Assembly (NCBI RefSeq): GCF_014648275.1 | Contig: NZ_BMQU01000002.1 | Location: 62,001 to 126,000 of the forward strand | From: Pseudomonas laurentiana | GTDB taxonomy: Bacteria > Pseudomonadota > Gammaproteobacteria > Pseudomonadales > Pseudomonadaceae | Reading direction: 5' to 3' | Length of the DNA: 64,000 nt | Shown here: positions 25,401 through 32,784 of the stretch, one piece after another | How the letters are laid out: every line of letters begins with the position of its first letter | Position numbering within the stretch: position 1 is the first letter of the stretch | Notes under the pieces: model-generated | What the model was told of the DNA's origin: nothing | Databases searched by the model: none | What the model saw: the letters and a program-made list of their open reading frames with translations, nothing else | Program-made: the position numbers and the translations under genes

Positions 25401-26700
25401 CGATGTTGTACCGCAACACTGTCCCATAACGTGGATCGGCTGGAATCATGCACAGGTTGCAGGGGATGCCGACAGCGGTATAAAGCCACTTGTCAGCAGG
25501 GTCGAGAGGGTTGAATTTCAATGGATGTTTTTGATGCCAGTAGCGATACACCCCATCGCCCAGCGGTGCTGGCGTGTCATCTGCAGGGAAGGTAAGCACC
25601 CGCTCAGGCTTGGGGTCCGCATACGTAGTGTCGATATTGCGTACGCGATAGAGTCCGCCAGTCGTGGCGTAAAACAAGTCGCCATCGCGGTACACCACGC
25701 CATGGGGTTCTTCTAGCCCGGAGGCGACGATATAGATCCCTGTCGGTTTGCCCTCCGCGTTCAATGGCAATGCATAGATGAAGCTGGCAATGCGCCCTTC
25801 ATAGACATAGCTGGGAATGGCGCTGGAGCCGACATACAGCACCTGCTTGCCCATTGCCATTTGCCGCGGTTGCGACAGCCCCTGGGCAAACACCTCAACC
25901 TTGACACCGGGAAGCCCATGTAACTGGCTGATATCGAGAGGACGGCGGTACTTGACCGCAAACTGTTGTTTCTCACCGTTCTCTTCGGTGAACCTGACCT
26001 GGTTGGGGGTCGTCAGCGGCAGGTAGCCCTGCGCCGAATCCATTATCAGGTCGTAGTTACAGGCTTTCAGGCCCTCGATGGTGATGGTGGTATTCGATTT
26101 TCCGGTGATCGGCAACGATTCGCCCTTACAGCGCAGCACGCCGGTGACCTCGGCATCGCCACCGGGCCCGACGCCCGCGGTAGTGGCTTTGTAGGGAACG
26201 TCGCCGGTAACGGTGGCAAAGCTCAGTTCAAGTTTGTTGCCGGTCGGAGCAGCGTTGCATTCCCCCAGGTCTTTCCAGGCATCACCCCAGTTTGCAGATT
26301 GGCCGGGGGCATAAGACGGTTGGTTGCACCACGCCCAACTGCCGACGCCGTAGGGGGCTTCATTGTCCTTCCAGCATTCAAACGCGTGGCCAACATTCGT
26401 CACCCAGCTTCCTTGGTTGTATTTCAGGTCTTTGCCAGCTTTGGCGCTGTCTGGTTTGCCGTGTCCCTTTACGGCATCAAGCGCGTATTGTTCGGCCTTG
26501 CAGGCTTCAGCACTCGCCTGCTTGCCCGGCTCGAATTGGCTCGAAGAAGGGCGCAGCAGGACCTTGCCGGTTTTATCGGGCGTTGTTTTGTCCTGCGCCT
26601 GAACCTCCGTCGAAACGGCGGTACTGCACAGCGCTGTCAGCAGAAACAACAGGTAGGGCGCGCGAAGGAGATGTCGCGCGGGTGCACAGGAAGTAGCCAT
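22462..26700 (-). CDS. 1412-residue exported protein: chitin-binding-like, sorbosone dehydrogenase-like, cytochrome c and DUF1592/1588/1585 parts
   Basis: A secretory signal peptide (residues 1-36, cut near TEVQAQ) leads. About 45-150 resemble a type-3 chitin-binding-like segment (GSWVTNVGHAFECWKD). A beta-propeller-like region (about 265-690) recalls glucose/sorbosone dehydrogenases (LPGVKVEVFAQGLSQPRQMA, SDNNRQGFPNADEINRI). A cytochrome c heme site CSTCH is at about 861. After it come DUF1592-type (RQLRLLTPTEYANSVQDLL), DUF1588-type (GRCWQCHQYMNDTGAAMEHY, with a CxxCH at about 1277) and DUF1585-type (SGSLTGMIRNLATSNAF) regions. The fused order is unusual. Middle gene of a three-gene operon with an M12-like peptidase and DUF1552; a periplasmic or outer-surface redox role is inferred. 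Confidence 0.85.
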   Translation of the reverse strand: MATSCAPARHLLRAPYLLFLLTALCSTAVSTEVQAQDKTTPDKTGKVLLRPSSSQFEPGKQASAEACKAEQYALDAVKGHGKPDSAKAGKDLKYNQGSWVTNVGHAFECWKDNEAPYGVGSWAWCNQPSYAPGQSANWGDAWKDLGECNAAPTGNKLELSFATVTGDVPYKATTAGVGPGGDAEVTGVLRCKGESLPITGKSNTTITIEGLKACNYDLIMDSAQGYLPLTTPNQVRFTEENGEKQQFAVKYRRPLDISQLHGLPGVKVEVFAQGLSQPRQMAMGKQVLYVGSSAIPSYVYEGRIASFIYALPLNAEGKPTGIYIVASGLEEPHGVVYRDGDLFYATTGGLYRVRNIDTTYADPKPERVLTFPADDTPAPLGDGVYRYWHQKHPLKFNPLDPADKWLYTAVGIPCNLCMIPADPRYGTVLRYNIETGESEILAKGVRNAVGFDWNPSDGKIWFSDNNRQGFPNADEINRIATSGEHFGVPYMFGRSTPGFTADEFNRPESITPPLTNGAIISDKPLAQINQSDYSPPAYEMGANTAPLGLKFWKPDPIFGYGLQHLLVAVHGTGSMSEPGMEIRMLGIQNDSKVVNQIPLINGWGKSADSIDVYCLTDKCVGRPADFLELADKSLLVSDDVVGVIYRVSFDAKEWMQAGTVLHLQPTAVPDTHVADQMVSGTLIDPDGRNRMFQVAWGSPDLQIYGLKPGTYTVQLNDVADWIPVTRRSTFTFNSSAQPSTRIDSQTRAVKLEYRKRPTHVEVEATLKAPAKPASVNDEFWKVTVLSKNTGATPREVRVPWGGEAKEILNYGEYDFIYPYYPRALPEPSKATLLINEESSDVELTAINYRTVTDLGQEVLTKTCSTCHSIDYFNDQNKAITWSNAGSDALIKQIMSMPVSGHCDATCASEISRHLFDVVWAPYLNPQESYGTRQLRLLTPTEYANSVQDLLGVTINPEKLPADKSPKTFKYPGDADYGVLQADNVKALYDMAWFVANAAAANTETVADLGHKVFRRVLSSEERSRYQRVKDEHGQTSLIAAMLLSPNFLYRSELGSADAQRSGTYTLTPDELATALSFAILGTTPDIALLRKAEQGQLSTPEQIGAQVDHMLRSDRGVEQFNRFISYYIKTNRGAQEKPGLSSSLIQDMTAEQYRLVRDVLTNGDGSFNALFNPGFTYLNQALAEHYGIAGISGTDMRKVTVDNRRGGLLHLGLTQAATSDYQATSLVKRGIMVREQLFCREFGAPVDTMPGEPEFPSRAVSTRERWDMVNGKEASQGRCWQCHQYMNDTGAAMEHYDATGRYRTHENAYNYGQFPVQLPINAAGPFVDNTGYTEWAHVQDVRDIARLIPTNNVAQSCMADSYFRFAFGNEPDAGTAGTVKALSDGLKTSGSLTGMIRNLATSNAFLHKKGRD

Positions 26701-26739
26701 AGCAGTAACCTCGCTGCATTCATACCAAGAGGAAATGAC

Positions 26740-28602
26740 CTAGCCTTTGATTGCCGAACACGGGCCCAGCAAGCGCCAGACCTGACTGCCTGGGGCAGGG
26801 GCTGTGCCCTTGACCCATTGTTTTGCCGCGTAACGTTGGCCCTGGTAATGCACTTCATTCGGCACTGCGTAGTAACGCAGGGCACTCCATGGCACCGGAA
26901 TGGTACTGACCAGGCTCCAGGCGTCGTTGTTGGACGGAGCGGCTGTCCCTGTGGCCCAGGACGCAACCCATACCGCGTGCTGAGCACTGACTTTGACGCC
27001 CGCGGGGTAATCCTTGGCTTCCCAAGGCGTTACGTGTTCGGCCTCGGGGTCTCGGTAGTCACAACCTGAAGGTGCAGCACTTATGGTCACCGTCTGTTCG
27101 GCAGAGGTCACATGCTGTCCCACGCTGTCGCTGGCGCGGGCGCTCAACCGGTAGACGCCTGCGGCCACGTTGTTCCAGGCAAAGGTGTACGGCGGCTCGC
27201 TGTCTTGCCCGATCACGTCACTGCCACGCAGAAACTCCACAAGCCGAATCGTCGCGTTACCGCTGGCAGTAGCGTTGGCACTCAATTGCACCGTTGCAGG
27301 TTCCACTGTGCCGCCGGTGACGGACACGCTGACATGCGGCAGCCCGGGACTGGGGTCAAGAGGTGGGTAGTAGGCCGCGACGATGGGGGCCGCGTCGCGC
27401 AGGACGCGGGCGTTGTCTTGCTTGTCTGCCGACCCGAGCGGCAACCCCTGATAACGCATCTCGGCGTTCGACCAGTAGTTCACCCGATTGCAGCGCTGGC
27501 TGGCGTCGCCTGGGCACTCATAGGCCATCACGCTGCGCCAGTGCCCAGGCCAGCGAACACCATGGGCATAGACAGGCGTGACAGGGGCGCTGTATTGATC
27601 CGGGTCGTGCCGTGCACCGAAATTGTGACCCAGTTCGTGTGCGAAGGTATGGTTACTCAGGCATTTCGGATCGACGATGCTGACACCAGCATCCTTGTTC
27701 AGTGCGGTGTAGGCCAACCCACACACGTCAGGTATTACAGTGAGCAAGCTGAGCAGATCGGCACGGCTAGCCTCGCGTTGCTGCCGTGCAGGCTTCCCCA
27801 GTTGAGGGTCGTTGCTGTTACGTAGCTGTGCAAGCACCTCGGTGCCGTTTGCAGACCCCGACTCCGTCCAGTCGATCCGTTGCACCCCTGCGTTCTCGAG
27901 TCGCACATTGATCTGACTGTTTTCCAGCCCGGTGTTGGCCATGACCAGTGCATTGGCGACGCTGGCGTCCATGTCCGGCATGAGCTCGAATGCCTTGTTG
28001 GAGACCAGCGTCAGTACGCGAATCACAACCGGTGTTGTGTGGGTGGCAGGTGCGGTGTGCGTTGCTGACTGTGCTGGTGTTTTGGCGGAAGCCGTTTCGA
28101 CGACCTCATCCTTCCCCTCGGGAAACTTTGACGCGTCGACCTTGATGACCGCGTGCCGTCCATCACCCAGCGGTTCAATACGATACAACTGGCCATCGGC
28201 TTTCACCACGCCCACCAAGTGCGCACCGTGCCGGGTCAGGAATGCCGTGTTTTGGTCATCGGGTGCCTGGGTCTGTGCGGTCCCCGTGACACCTTGCCAT
28301 GTCAGGATGCCGTCAGCCTGGGCATCGACTCGTGTCTTGTGAAACACCTTGGAGACACCACGCTCCAGATCCAGTTGCAGATCCTGGCGCGTGGCTGCGA
28401 CAAGCTCGCCCTGTACCTGAACCAGTAATATCGAAAGGGTCGTACGCTCGCTGGCAAGGTGCCGGAGGAGGGCGTTGTTGCTGCTCCGCATCTGCTGTAG
28501 CGACTCCTCCTCCAGCGCCTTCAATGGTCGCTCAACCGCATGAGCGAGGAGGCTGACGCTGAGCGCAAGAACAGCTACACCTGATTTCAACAGTCGAGTC
28601 AT
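26740..28602 (-). CDS. Exported M12/reprolysin-like zinc metallopeptidase with Ig-like and chitin-binding-like domains
   Basis: A 620-residue protein: signal peptide (1-22, cut after SLLAHA), a probable propeptide (to ~190), a catalytic domain with the zinc motif HELGHNFGARHD (about 322-333) and Met-turn SVMAYE. An Ig-like domain follows (about 420-505; TIRLVEFLRGSDVIGQDSEP) and then a C-terminal carbohydrate-binding-like domain (YPAGVKVSAQHAVWVASW; WRLLGPC). The HExxHxxGxxHD pattern places it in the metzincin M12 group. The carbohydrate-binding-like end is similar in kind to the N-terminal segment of the next protein, suggesting a common surface. GGAAGGAG lies eight bases before ATG 28602. 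First gene of the operon. Confidence 0.88.
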   Translation of the reverse strand: MTRLLKSGVAVLALSVSLLAHAVERPLKALEEESLQQMRSSNNALLRHLASERTTLSILLVQVQGELVAATRQDLQLDLERGVSKVFHKTRVDAQADGILTWQGVTGTAQTQAPDDQNTAFLTRHGAHLVGVVKADGQLYRIEPLGDGRHAVIKVDASKFPEGKDEVVETASAKTPAQSATHTAPATHTTPVVIRVLTLVSNKAFELMPDMDASVANALVMANTGLENSQINVRLENAGVQRIDWTESGSANGTEVLAQLRNSNDPQLGKPARQQREASRADLLSLLTVIPDVCGLAYTALNKDAGVSIVDPKCLSNHTFAHELGHNFGARHDPDQYSAPVTPVYAHGVRWPGHWRSVMAYECPGDASQRCNRVNYWSNAEMRYQGLPLGSADKQDNARVLRDAAPIVAAYYPPLDPSPGLPHVSVSVTGGTVEPATVQLSANATASGNATIRLVEFLRGSDVIGQDSEPPYTFAWNNVAAGVYRLSARASDSVGQHVTSAEQTVTISAAPSGCDYRDPEAEHVTPWEAKDYPAGVKVSAQHAVWVASWATGTAAPSNNDAWSLVSTIPVPWSALRYYAVPNEVHYQGQRYAAKQWVKGTAPAPGSQVWRLLGPCSAIKG

Positions 28603-28910
28603 TTCACCACTCCTTCCCTGTTCACGGATGGGGTGAAATTAGGCGCTACGTGATGTGACCGTCTACTGACAGAAATACCAGGGTAGGGGCCTCACCTGGC
28701 TATCCCGATGCGGAGGGACGATGTGCCTGATTCAGACACTAACCTTTCAACTGCGACAGCATGTCACAGCCTGGAGCGGGCCTACGACTGAGGTCGGGCG
28801 ACGGACTGCTGGAACCGCTGGCCGTTCGCATGACAGAATATGTAATTGCATAACGTTTGTTGAAGGACGCCACTCCCAGGACTGGTACCTTCCCGACAGG
28901 ATGGTAATAC
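28603..28910. other. Divergent intergenic region, metallopeptidase operon / SCO gene
   Basis: 308 bases hold the promoters of the leftward exported operon and the rightward copper-chaperone genes. The leftward ribosome site GGAAGGAG is clear. The region ACAGAATATGTAATTGCATAACG (first 20 bases at 28834) is AT-rich and may hold the rightward promoter, but no box is certain. Confidence 0.4.
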
Positions 28911-29516
28911 ATGACTGATTTACTGACCCGACGTCAGGTTGTCGCCGGGATCAGCCTGCTGGGCCTGGGTGCCCTCGTAGGTTGTGATAGCTCAGGTAGT
29001 TTGTCGTTCAAGCACGGCAAAGACATGAGCAATCAGATCCTCGGGCGCTCGTTCAAGCTGAAAGACCCTCAAGGCAACGAAATTACCCTGTCGAGCTTCC
29101 GTGGCTCGATGCCCATGGTGTTCTTTGGCTTTACCCAATGCCCGGCGGTTTGCCCGACTACGCTGGCACGTGCAGTGCAAATCAAGAAACTGATGGGTAA
29201 GGATGCCGATTTTCTTCAGGTGATCTTCATTACGCTGGACCCTGAGCGTGACACGCCAGAAGTGCTCGACGCCTATGTAAAAGCCTTCGACCCTTCGTTC
29301 GTGGCGCTGTCCGGCACGCTGGAAGAGACCGCCCAGACCGCCAAGGAATTTGGTGTGTTCTACGAGAAGATCCCCAGCGGCGACACCTACACGTTGTCCC
29401 ATACTGCAACCAGCTATGTCTATGATTCCCGAGGCGTGTTACGTCTTGGCCTGTCGCATTCCCTGTCGGCAAAGGAGTGCGCAGAGGACCTGCTCACTGT
29501 TATGGAGGTATGTTAA
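28911..29516 (+). CDS. SCO1/SenC family copper chaperone, lipoprotein
   Basis: 201 residues with an N-terminal segment TRRQVVAGISLLGLGALVGC whose LVGC is a lipobox, so the mature protein is anchored to the membrane from Cys25. The SCO domain shows the copper/thiol motif CPAVC (about residues 77-81, FGFTQCPAVCPTT), DPERDTP and the distal histidine in TYTLSHTATSYV. SCO proteins deliver copper to cytochrome oxidases or multicopper enzymes and keep cysteines reduced. It overlaps the PCu(A)C gene by one base (TAATG), so the two are coupled. No oxidase gene is adjacent; the nearest copper enzyme is the multicopper oxidase at 36817. Confidence 0.92.
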   Translation: MTDLLTRRQVVAGISLLGLGALVGCDSSGSLSFKHGKDMSNQILGRSFKLKDPQGNEITLSSFRGSMPMVFFGFTQCPAVCPTTLARAVQIKKLMGKDADFLQVIFITLDPERDTPEVLDAYVKAFDPSFVALSGTLEETAQTAKEFGVFYEKIPSGDTYTLSHTATSYVYDSRGVLRLGLSHSLSAKECAEDLLTVMEVC

Positions 29517-30040
29517 TGCGCTCGACATTCGCCAATGCGATGGTAGCCAAACCGCTCAACCGCGCCCTCGCACTGCTGATGCTGCTCGGGGCGGCCCTGC
29601 CTGTTGCCGCGCAAACGGTCGTTGACGACGCGTGGGTGCGGGCCACCGTACCTCATCAAGCCTCAACCGGGGCCTTCATGAAAGTGACGGCCTCCAGCGA
29701 CAGCACGTTACTGCGCGTTGAATCCCCAGCGGCCAAGACGGTGCAGATCCACCAGTCACAGATGAAAAACGATGTGATGAGCATGCAGCCCGTTTCATCG
29801 ATAGCATTGCCTGCTGGAAAGACCGTGATGCTGGAACCTGCCAGCTACCATGTGATGCTGATTGACCTGGTCAAGCAGGTCAAGGAAGGCGATGAGGTGC
29901 CACTGACGCTGGTGGTGGAAGATGCCAAGGGCCAGCAGGAACGTATCAATGTCGTGGCCCCGGCACGTGCGTTGAACATGCCGGACCATGATCACATGCC
30001 TGATCACGCGCACATGTCCGGTCACATGCACATGGAGTGA
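29516..30040 (+). CDS. PCu(A)C-type periplasmic copper chaperone
   Basis: A 174-residue exported protein. The start is ATG 29516, overlapping the SCO stop; the signal peptide is RALALLMLLGAALPVAAQ. The mature part has the PCu(A)C copper ligands: QIHQSQMKNDVMSMQP (His and Met pair) and, about 22 residues later, YHVMLIDL. A histidine/methionine-rich tail (MPDHDHMPDHAHMSGHMHME) adds probable Cu-binding capacity. The family passes Cu(I) to SCO or directly to oxidase subunits; coupling with the SCO gene supports a copper relay. Confidence 0.92.
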   Translation: MRSTFANAMVAKPLNRALALLMLLGAALPVAAQTVVDDAWVRATVPHQASTGAFMKVTASSDSTLLRVESPAAKTVQIHQSQMKNDVMSMQPVSSIALPAGKTVMLEPASYHVMLIDLVKQVKEGDEVPLTLVVEDAKGQQERINVVAPARALNMPDHDHMPDHAHMSGHMHME

Positions 30041-30080
30041 TCCGGTCTCAGCCGGGGCGAATCTGCATCGTCCCGGCGTT

Positions 30081-30899
30081 TCAGAACGGTTGGCCGATGT
30101 ACTTGAAGGGGTAGTTGATTTCCTTGTAGCTACCTACCTTGCGTTTCGGCAGCTTGACCTTGGGCTGCTTTATTTCCTTGTAGGGAATTTGCGCCAGAAA
30201 GTGCGTCAACAGGTTCAATCGGACCCGTTTCTTGTCCTCCGAAGGCGCAACGAACCACGGTGCCCATTGGCTGTCCGTGGCTTTGAACATCTCGTCTCGA
30301 GCACGGGTGTAGTCGTCCCAGCGGTTGAAGGACAGCACATCCATCGGCGACAACTTCCAGGTCTTGCGGCCGTCGGTAATCCGCGCTTTAAGGCGACGCT
30401 CCTGTTCTGCCGGGCTGACCTCCAACCAGTACTTGAGCAGAATGATGCCTGAACGCACGATGTGCTTTTCGAACATTGGCGTCAGCTCGAGAAATGTGCG
30501 TACCAGGTCTTCCTCTGCGAAGCCCATGACACGTTCGACACCCGCCCGGTTGTACCAACTGCGGTCGAATATGACCACCTCACCACCTGCTGGGAAATGC
30601 TGCATGTAGCGCTGTAAGTACAGCTGGCTTTTTTCCCGCTCGGTAGGTGAGGGCAGGGCGACAACACGAAAAATCCTTGGACTGACGCGTTCGGTCAGTG
30701 CTTTGATGGTGCCACCCTTGCCTGCGCCGTCGCGCCCTTCAAAGACCACCAGCACCCTTGCACCGGTCTTTACGACCCACTGCTGCAATTTGACCATTTC
30801 CACATGCAGTGTCTTCAATTGCTTTTCATAGGTTTTACGGTCGAGTTTTTTGGGCGACGCTTTGTCTGAATTGCGCGCTGCAGCGCTCTCTTTTTTCAT
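30081..30899 (-). CDS. ppk2: Polyphosphate kinase 2
   Basis: The 272-residue protein has the PPK2 core: Walker A-like FEGRDGAGKGGTIK (about 53-66), Walker B-like VIFDRSWYNRAGVERVMGF, and lid residues in ARITDGRKTWKLS. One-domain PPK2 enzymes make GTP or ATP from polyphosphate and GDP/ADP; the exact nucleotide class cannot be set by eye. The charged first 25 residues are poorly conserved. It is convergent with the PCu(A)C gene and lies about 100 bases after the antiporter gene on the same strand; separate expression is likely. ATG 30899 has a GGAGC site upstream. Confidence 0.93.
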   Translation of the reverse strand: MKKESAAARNSDKASPKKLDRKTYEKQLKTLHVEMVKLQQWVVKTGARVLVVFEGRDGAGKGGTIKALTERVSPRIFRVVALPSPTEREKSQLYLQRYMQHFPAGGEVVIFDRSWYNRAGVERVMGFAEEDLVRTFLELTPMFEKHIVRSGIILLKYWLEVSPAEQERRLKARITDGRKTWKLSPMDVLSFNRWDDYTRARDEMFKATDSQWAPWFVAPSEDKKRVRLNLLTHFLAQIPYKEIKQPKVKLPKRKVGSYKEINYPFKYIGQPF

Positions 30900-31006
30900 C
30901 GTTGCTCCTTTGCTCTACGCAGCTCTGTTGGAGTGAAGCGTAGCCATTGCCATTCGATACGCGCTGTCAGTGGTCGGCGAGCGAACGGTTTCTGTTGCCC
31001 TTCCAT

Positions 31007-32197
31007 TCAAGGCGTACGGCGAACCAGACGCGCTACCCACGGGTTGGCGCTCACACCATGTAGCAACACACTCAGTAAAACGGTACAAATGGCGGTAGCG
31101 ACCAAGGTGTTAATGGCTTCCAACGGATAGTCGATGATCATCACCGCAAAGACGATTGTGGCCAGGCCTCGCGGGCCAAACCACGCCATGAACAGCCGGG
31201 TTTCGGTGTCAAAGCGAGTCCCTGACAGGCTGAGCAGTACTGGCAGCATACGTACGACCGTCAGGCTGAGCAGGGCATAGAGCCATATATTCCAGGTCAG
31301 GCTGCTCCAGGCTTTGGGTATGACCAGTGCACCAAATACGCCCCAGGTGAGCACCGACAACAGGCTTGCGAACTCTTCACTGGCCTCTAGCAGGTGATGC
31401 TTCTGCTCTTTGAACAGGTAGCCCGCAAGCAGGCCGCCAACGAACGCGGCAATGAACCCGCTACCGCCCAGTACTTGTGCGGTGGCAAAGCACAGTACTG
31501 CCAGACCCGGCAGGGTCAATTGCGACCACACCGGCATTTGCCACTGATGTTTCCAGGAAAACTGTTGCAGCTGCCAGGCAGCAACCGTGAGAAGTACTCC
31601 ACAGAGCGCACCGATGCCGAGCTCTTCGGCGACCAGTTCCAGTGCCAGAAAAACCGGGTTGTGCGCTTGTTCCTCAACCAGTAACGCCAGGAACAGCAGG
31701 AGTACCGGTACGCAGATCCCATCGTTAAGACCGCTTTCTACGTTAAGCCCCTCGCGCACGGGTTCGGCAACTTTGGGGTTCGTGACCACGGCTTTTCCCA
31801 GCGCGGCGTCGGTAGGTGCGAGCAGAGTAGCCAGTATTGCGAGCTCTAGCAGCGGCACCTGCGGGAACAGCCAGACGCCCACCAACCAACCCAGCACAAT
31901 GGTCAGCGGCAGGCCGATCAACAACAAGCGCAGTGGTAGCCCCTCATGGGCTCGCAGTACCTTGAGGTTGGCATTGGCTGCATCGCTGAACAGAACAATT
32001 GCCAAGGTCAGTTCAGCCAGTGTCCTCAAGCCATCCTTGTCAATTCGTGGCTGCACAATGCCCAGAAGCGCAGGGCCCAGGATGAGCCCCATGAGCATGA
32101 ATACCAAGGGGCCGTTGAGCAGGCGCTTTTCGAAACGACCGGCAAATATGCTGTAAAGCAACAGAAAGGCGGTGAACAGCGCAAGGTTCTGGTACAT
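31007..32197 (-). CDS. CPA-type cation:proton antiporter
   Basis: A 396-residue membrane protein with about 11-12 hydrophobic segments, starting MYQNLALFTAFLLLYSIFAG. Family signatures include GPLVFMLMGLILGP and the ion-site region LLAPTDAALGKAVV and ESGLNDGICVPVLL, as in CPA1 sodium/proton antiporters. No C-terminal NAD-binding (TrkA-N) domain is present. The start lies six bases after the pqiC stop, so it is probably the last gene of the pqi operon, an uncommon association. Confidence 0.9.
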   Translation of the reverse strand: MYQNLALFTAFLLLYSIFAGRFEKRLLNGPLVFMLMGLILGPALLGIVQPRIDKDGLRTLAELTLAIVLFSDAANANLKVLRAHEGLPLRLLLIGLPLTIVLGWLVGVWLFPQVPLLELAILATLLAPTDAALGKAVVTNPKVAEPVREGLNVESGLNDGICVPVLLLFLALLVEEQAHNPVFLALELVAEELGIGALCGVLLTVAAWQLQQFSWKHQWQMPVWSQLTLPGLAVLCFATAQVLGGSGFIAAFVGGLLAGYLFKEQKHHLLEASEEFASLLSVLTWGVFGALVIPKAWSSLTWNIWLYALLSLTVVRMLPVLLSLSGTRFDTETRLFMAWFGPRGLATIVFAVMIIDYPLEAINTLVATAICTVLLSVLLHGVSANPWVARLVRRTP

Positions 32198-32203
32198 GGG
32201 CAG

Positions 32204-32767
32204 TCACGGTACTGATGGGCAGGTATTACGCCCAGCGCTTGCTGCTTGAGTGATCAGCCGAGCCAGCGTTTGAATGTTGTGTTGATGGGCGGCGACCAAA
32301 TCATCAACCGCTGGCCCCGAAGGCGTTTTCAGCATGCTCTGACAACTCAAGGGAGGTGTGTTGTCCCCTTGGGCCATTGGCCGAAGTCGCCATTTGGCCT
32401 CCAGTAAGGCGTACTGCCCGGGCACCGAGTCAAACCGCTGAACATCCAGCCGCAAACCGATCTTGTGCGAGGAACCGTTGCTGGGGAGCAAATCGACAAG
32501 GGCACTCTGCAACTCATCGACCAGGCTCGCCCCCCACCATTCGGTCTCCAGAACGGCCAGGCCACTGTTGCCCTGGCGTACGACAATCTGCGGGCGATCG
32601 ACCTGCGGAGGCACGCTGAGCCGCTCGATCCGAATATCGAGGTCACTGGCGCCTGATGCAGGCGGTGCTTGTGTCGGCGTCAGCGTGTGATAGTGAATGG
32701 GGTCGCTGCGGCAGGCCGCAAGCAACAGTCCTAGAGCGAGCAGTAAGGGTCTCAGCGGTAGCCGCAT
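32204..32767 (-). CDS. pqiC: PqiC-like outer-membrane lipoprotein
   Basis: A 187-residue protein with signal peptide MRLPLRPLLLALGLLLAAC ending in a lipobox (LLAAC, Cys19 lipidated). The rest matches the ABC-transport auxiliary lipoprotein fold (HYHTLTPTQA, IRIERLSVPPQVDRPQIVVR). PqiC works with PqiA/PqiB in moving lipids across the periplasm and sits at the outer membrane. It lies 17 bases after pqiB. Confidence 0.9.
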   Translation of the reverse strand: MRLPLRPLLLALGLLLAACRSDPIHYHTLTPTQAPPASGASDLDIRIERLSVPPQVDRPQIVVRQGNSGLAVLETEWWGASLVDELQSALVDLLPSNGSSHKIGLRLDVQRFDSVPGQYALLEAKWRLRPMAQGDNTPPLSCQSMLKTPSGPAVDDLVAAHQHNIQTLARLITQAASAGRNTCPSVP

Positions 32768-32784
32768 GGTACGAGCTCCTGCAA

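Noticed and set aside
25966-27069. 367-codon plus-strand frame
   Set aside because: Antisense to the large DUF1592 protein and the peptidase gene; no domain.
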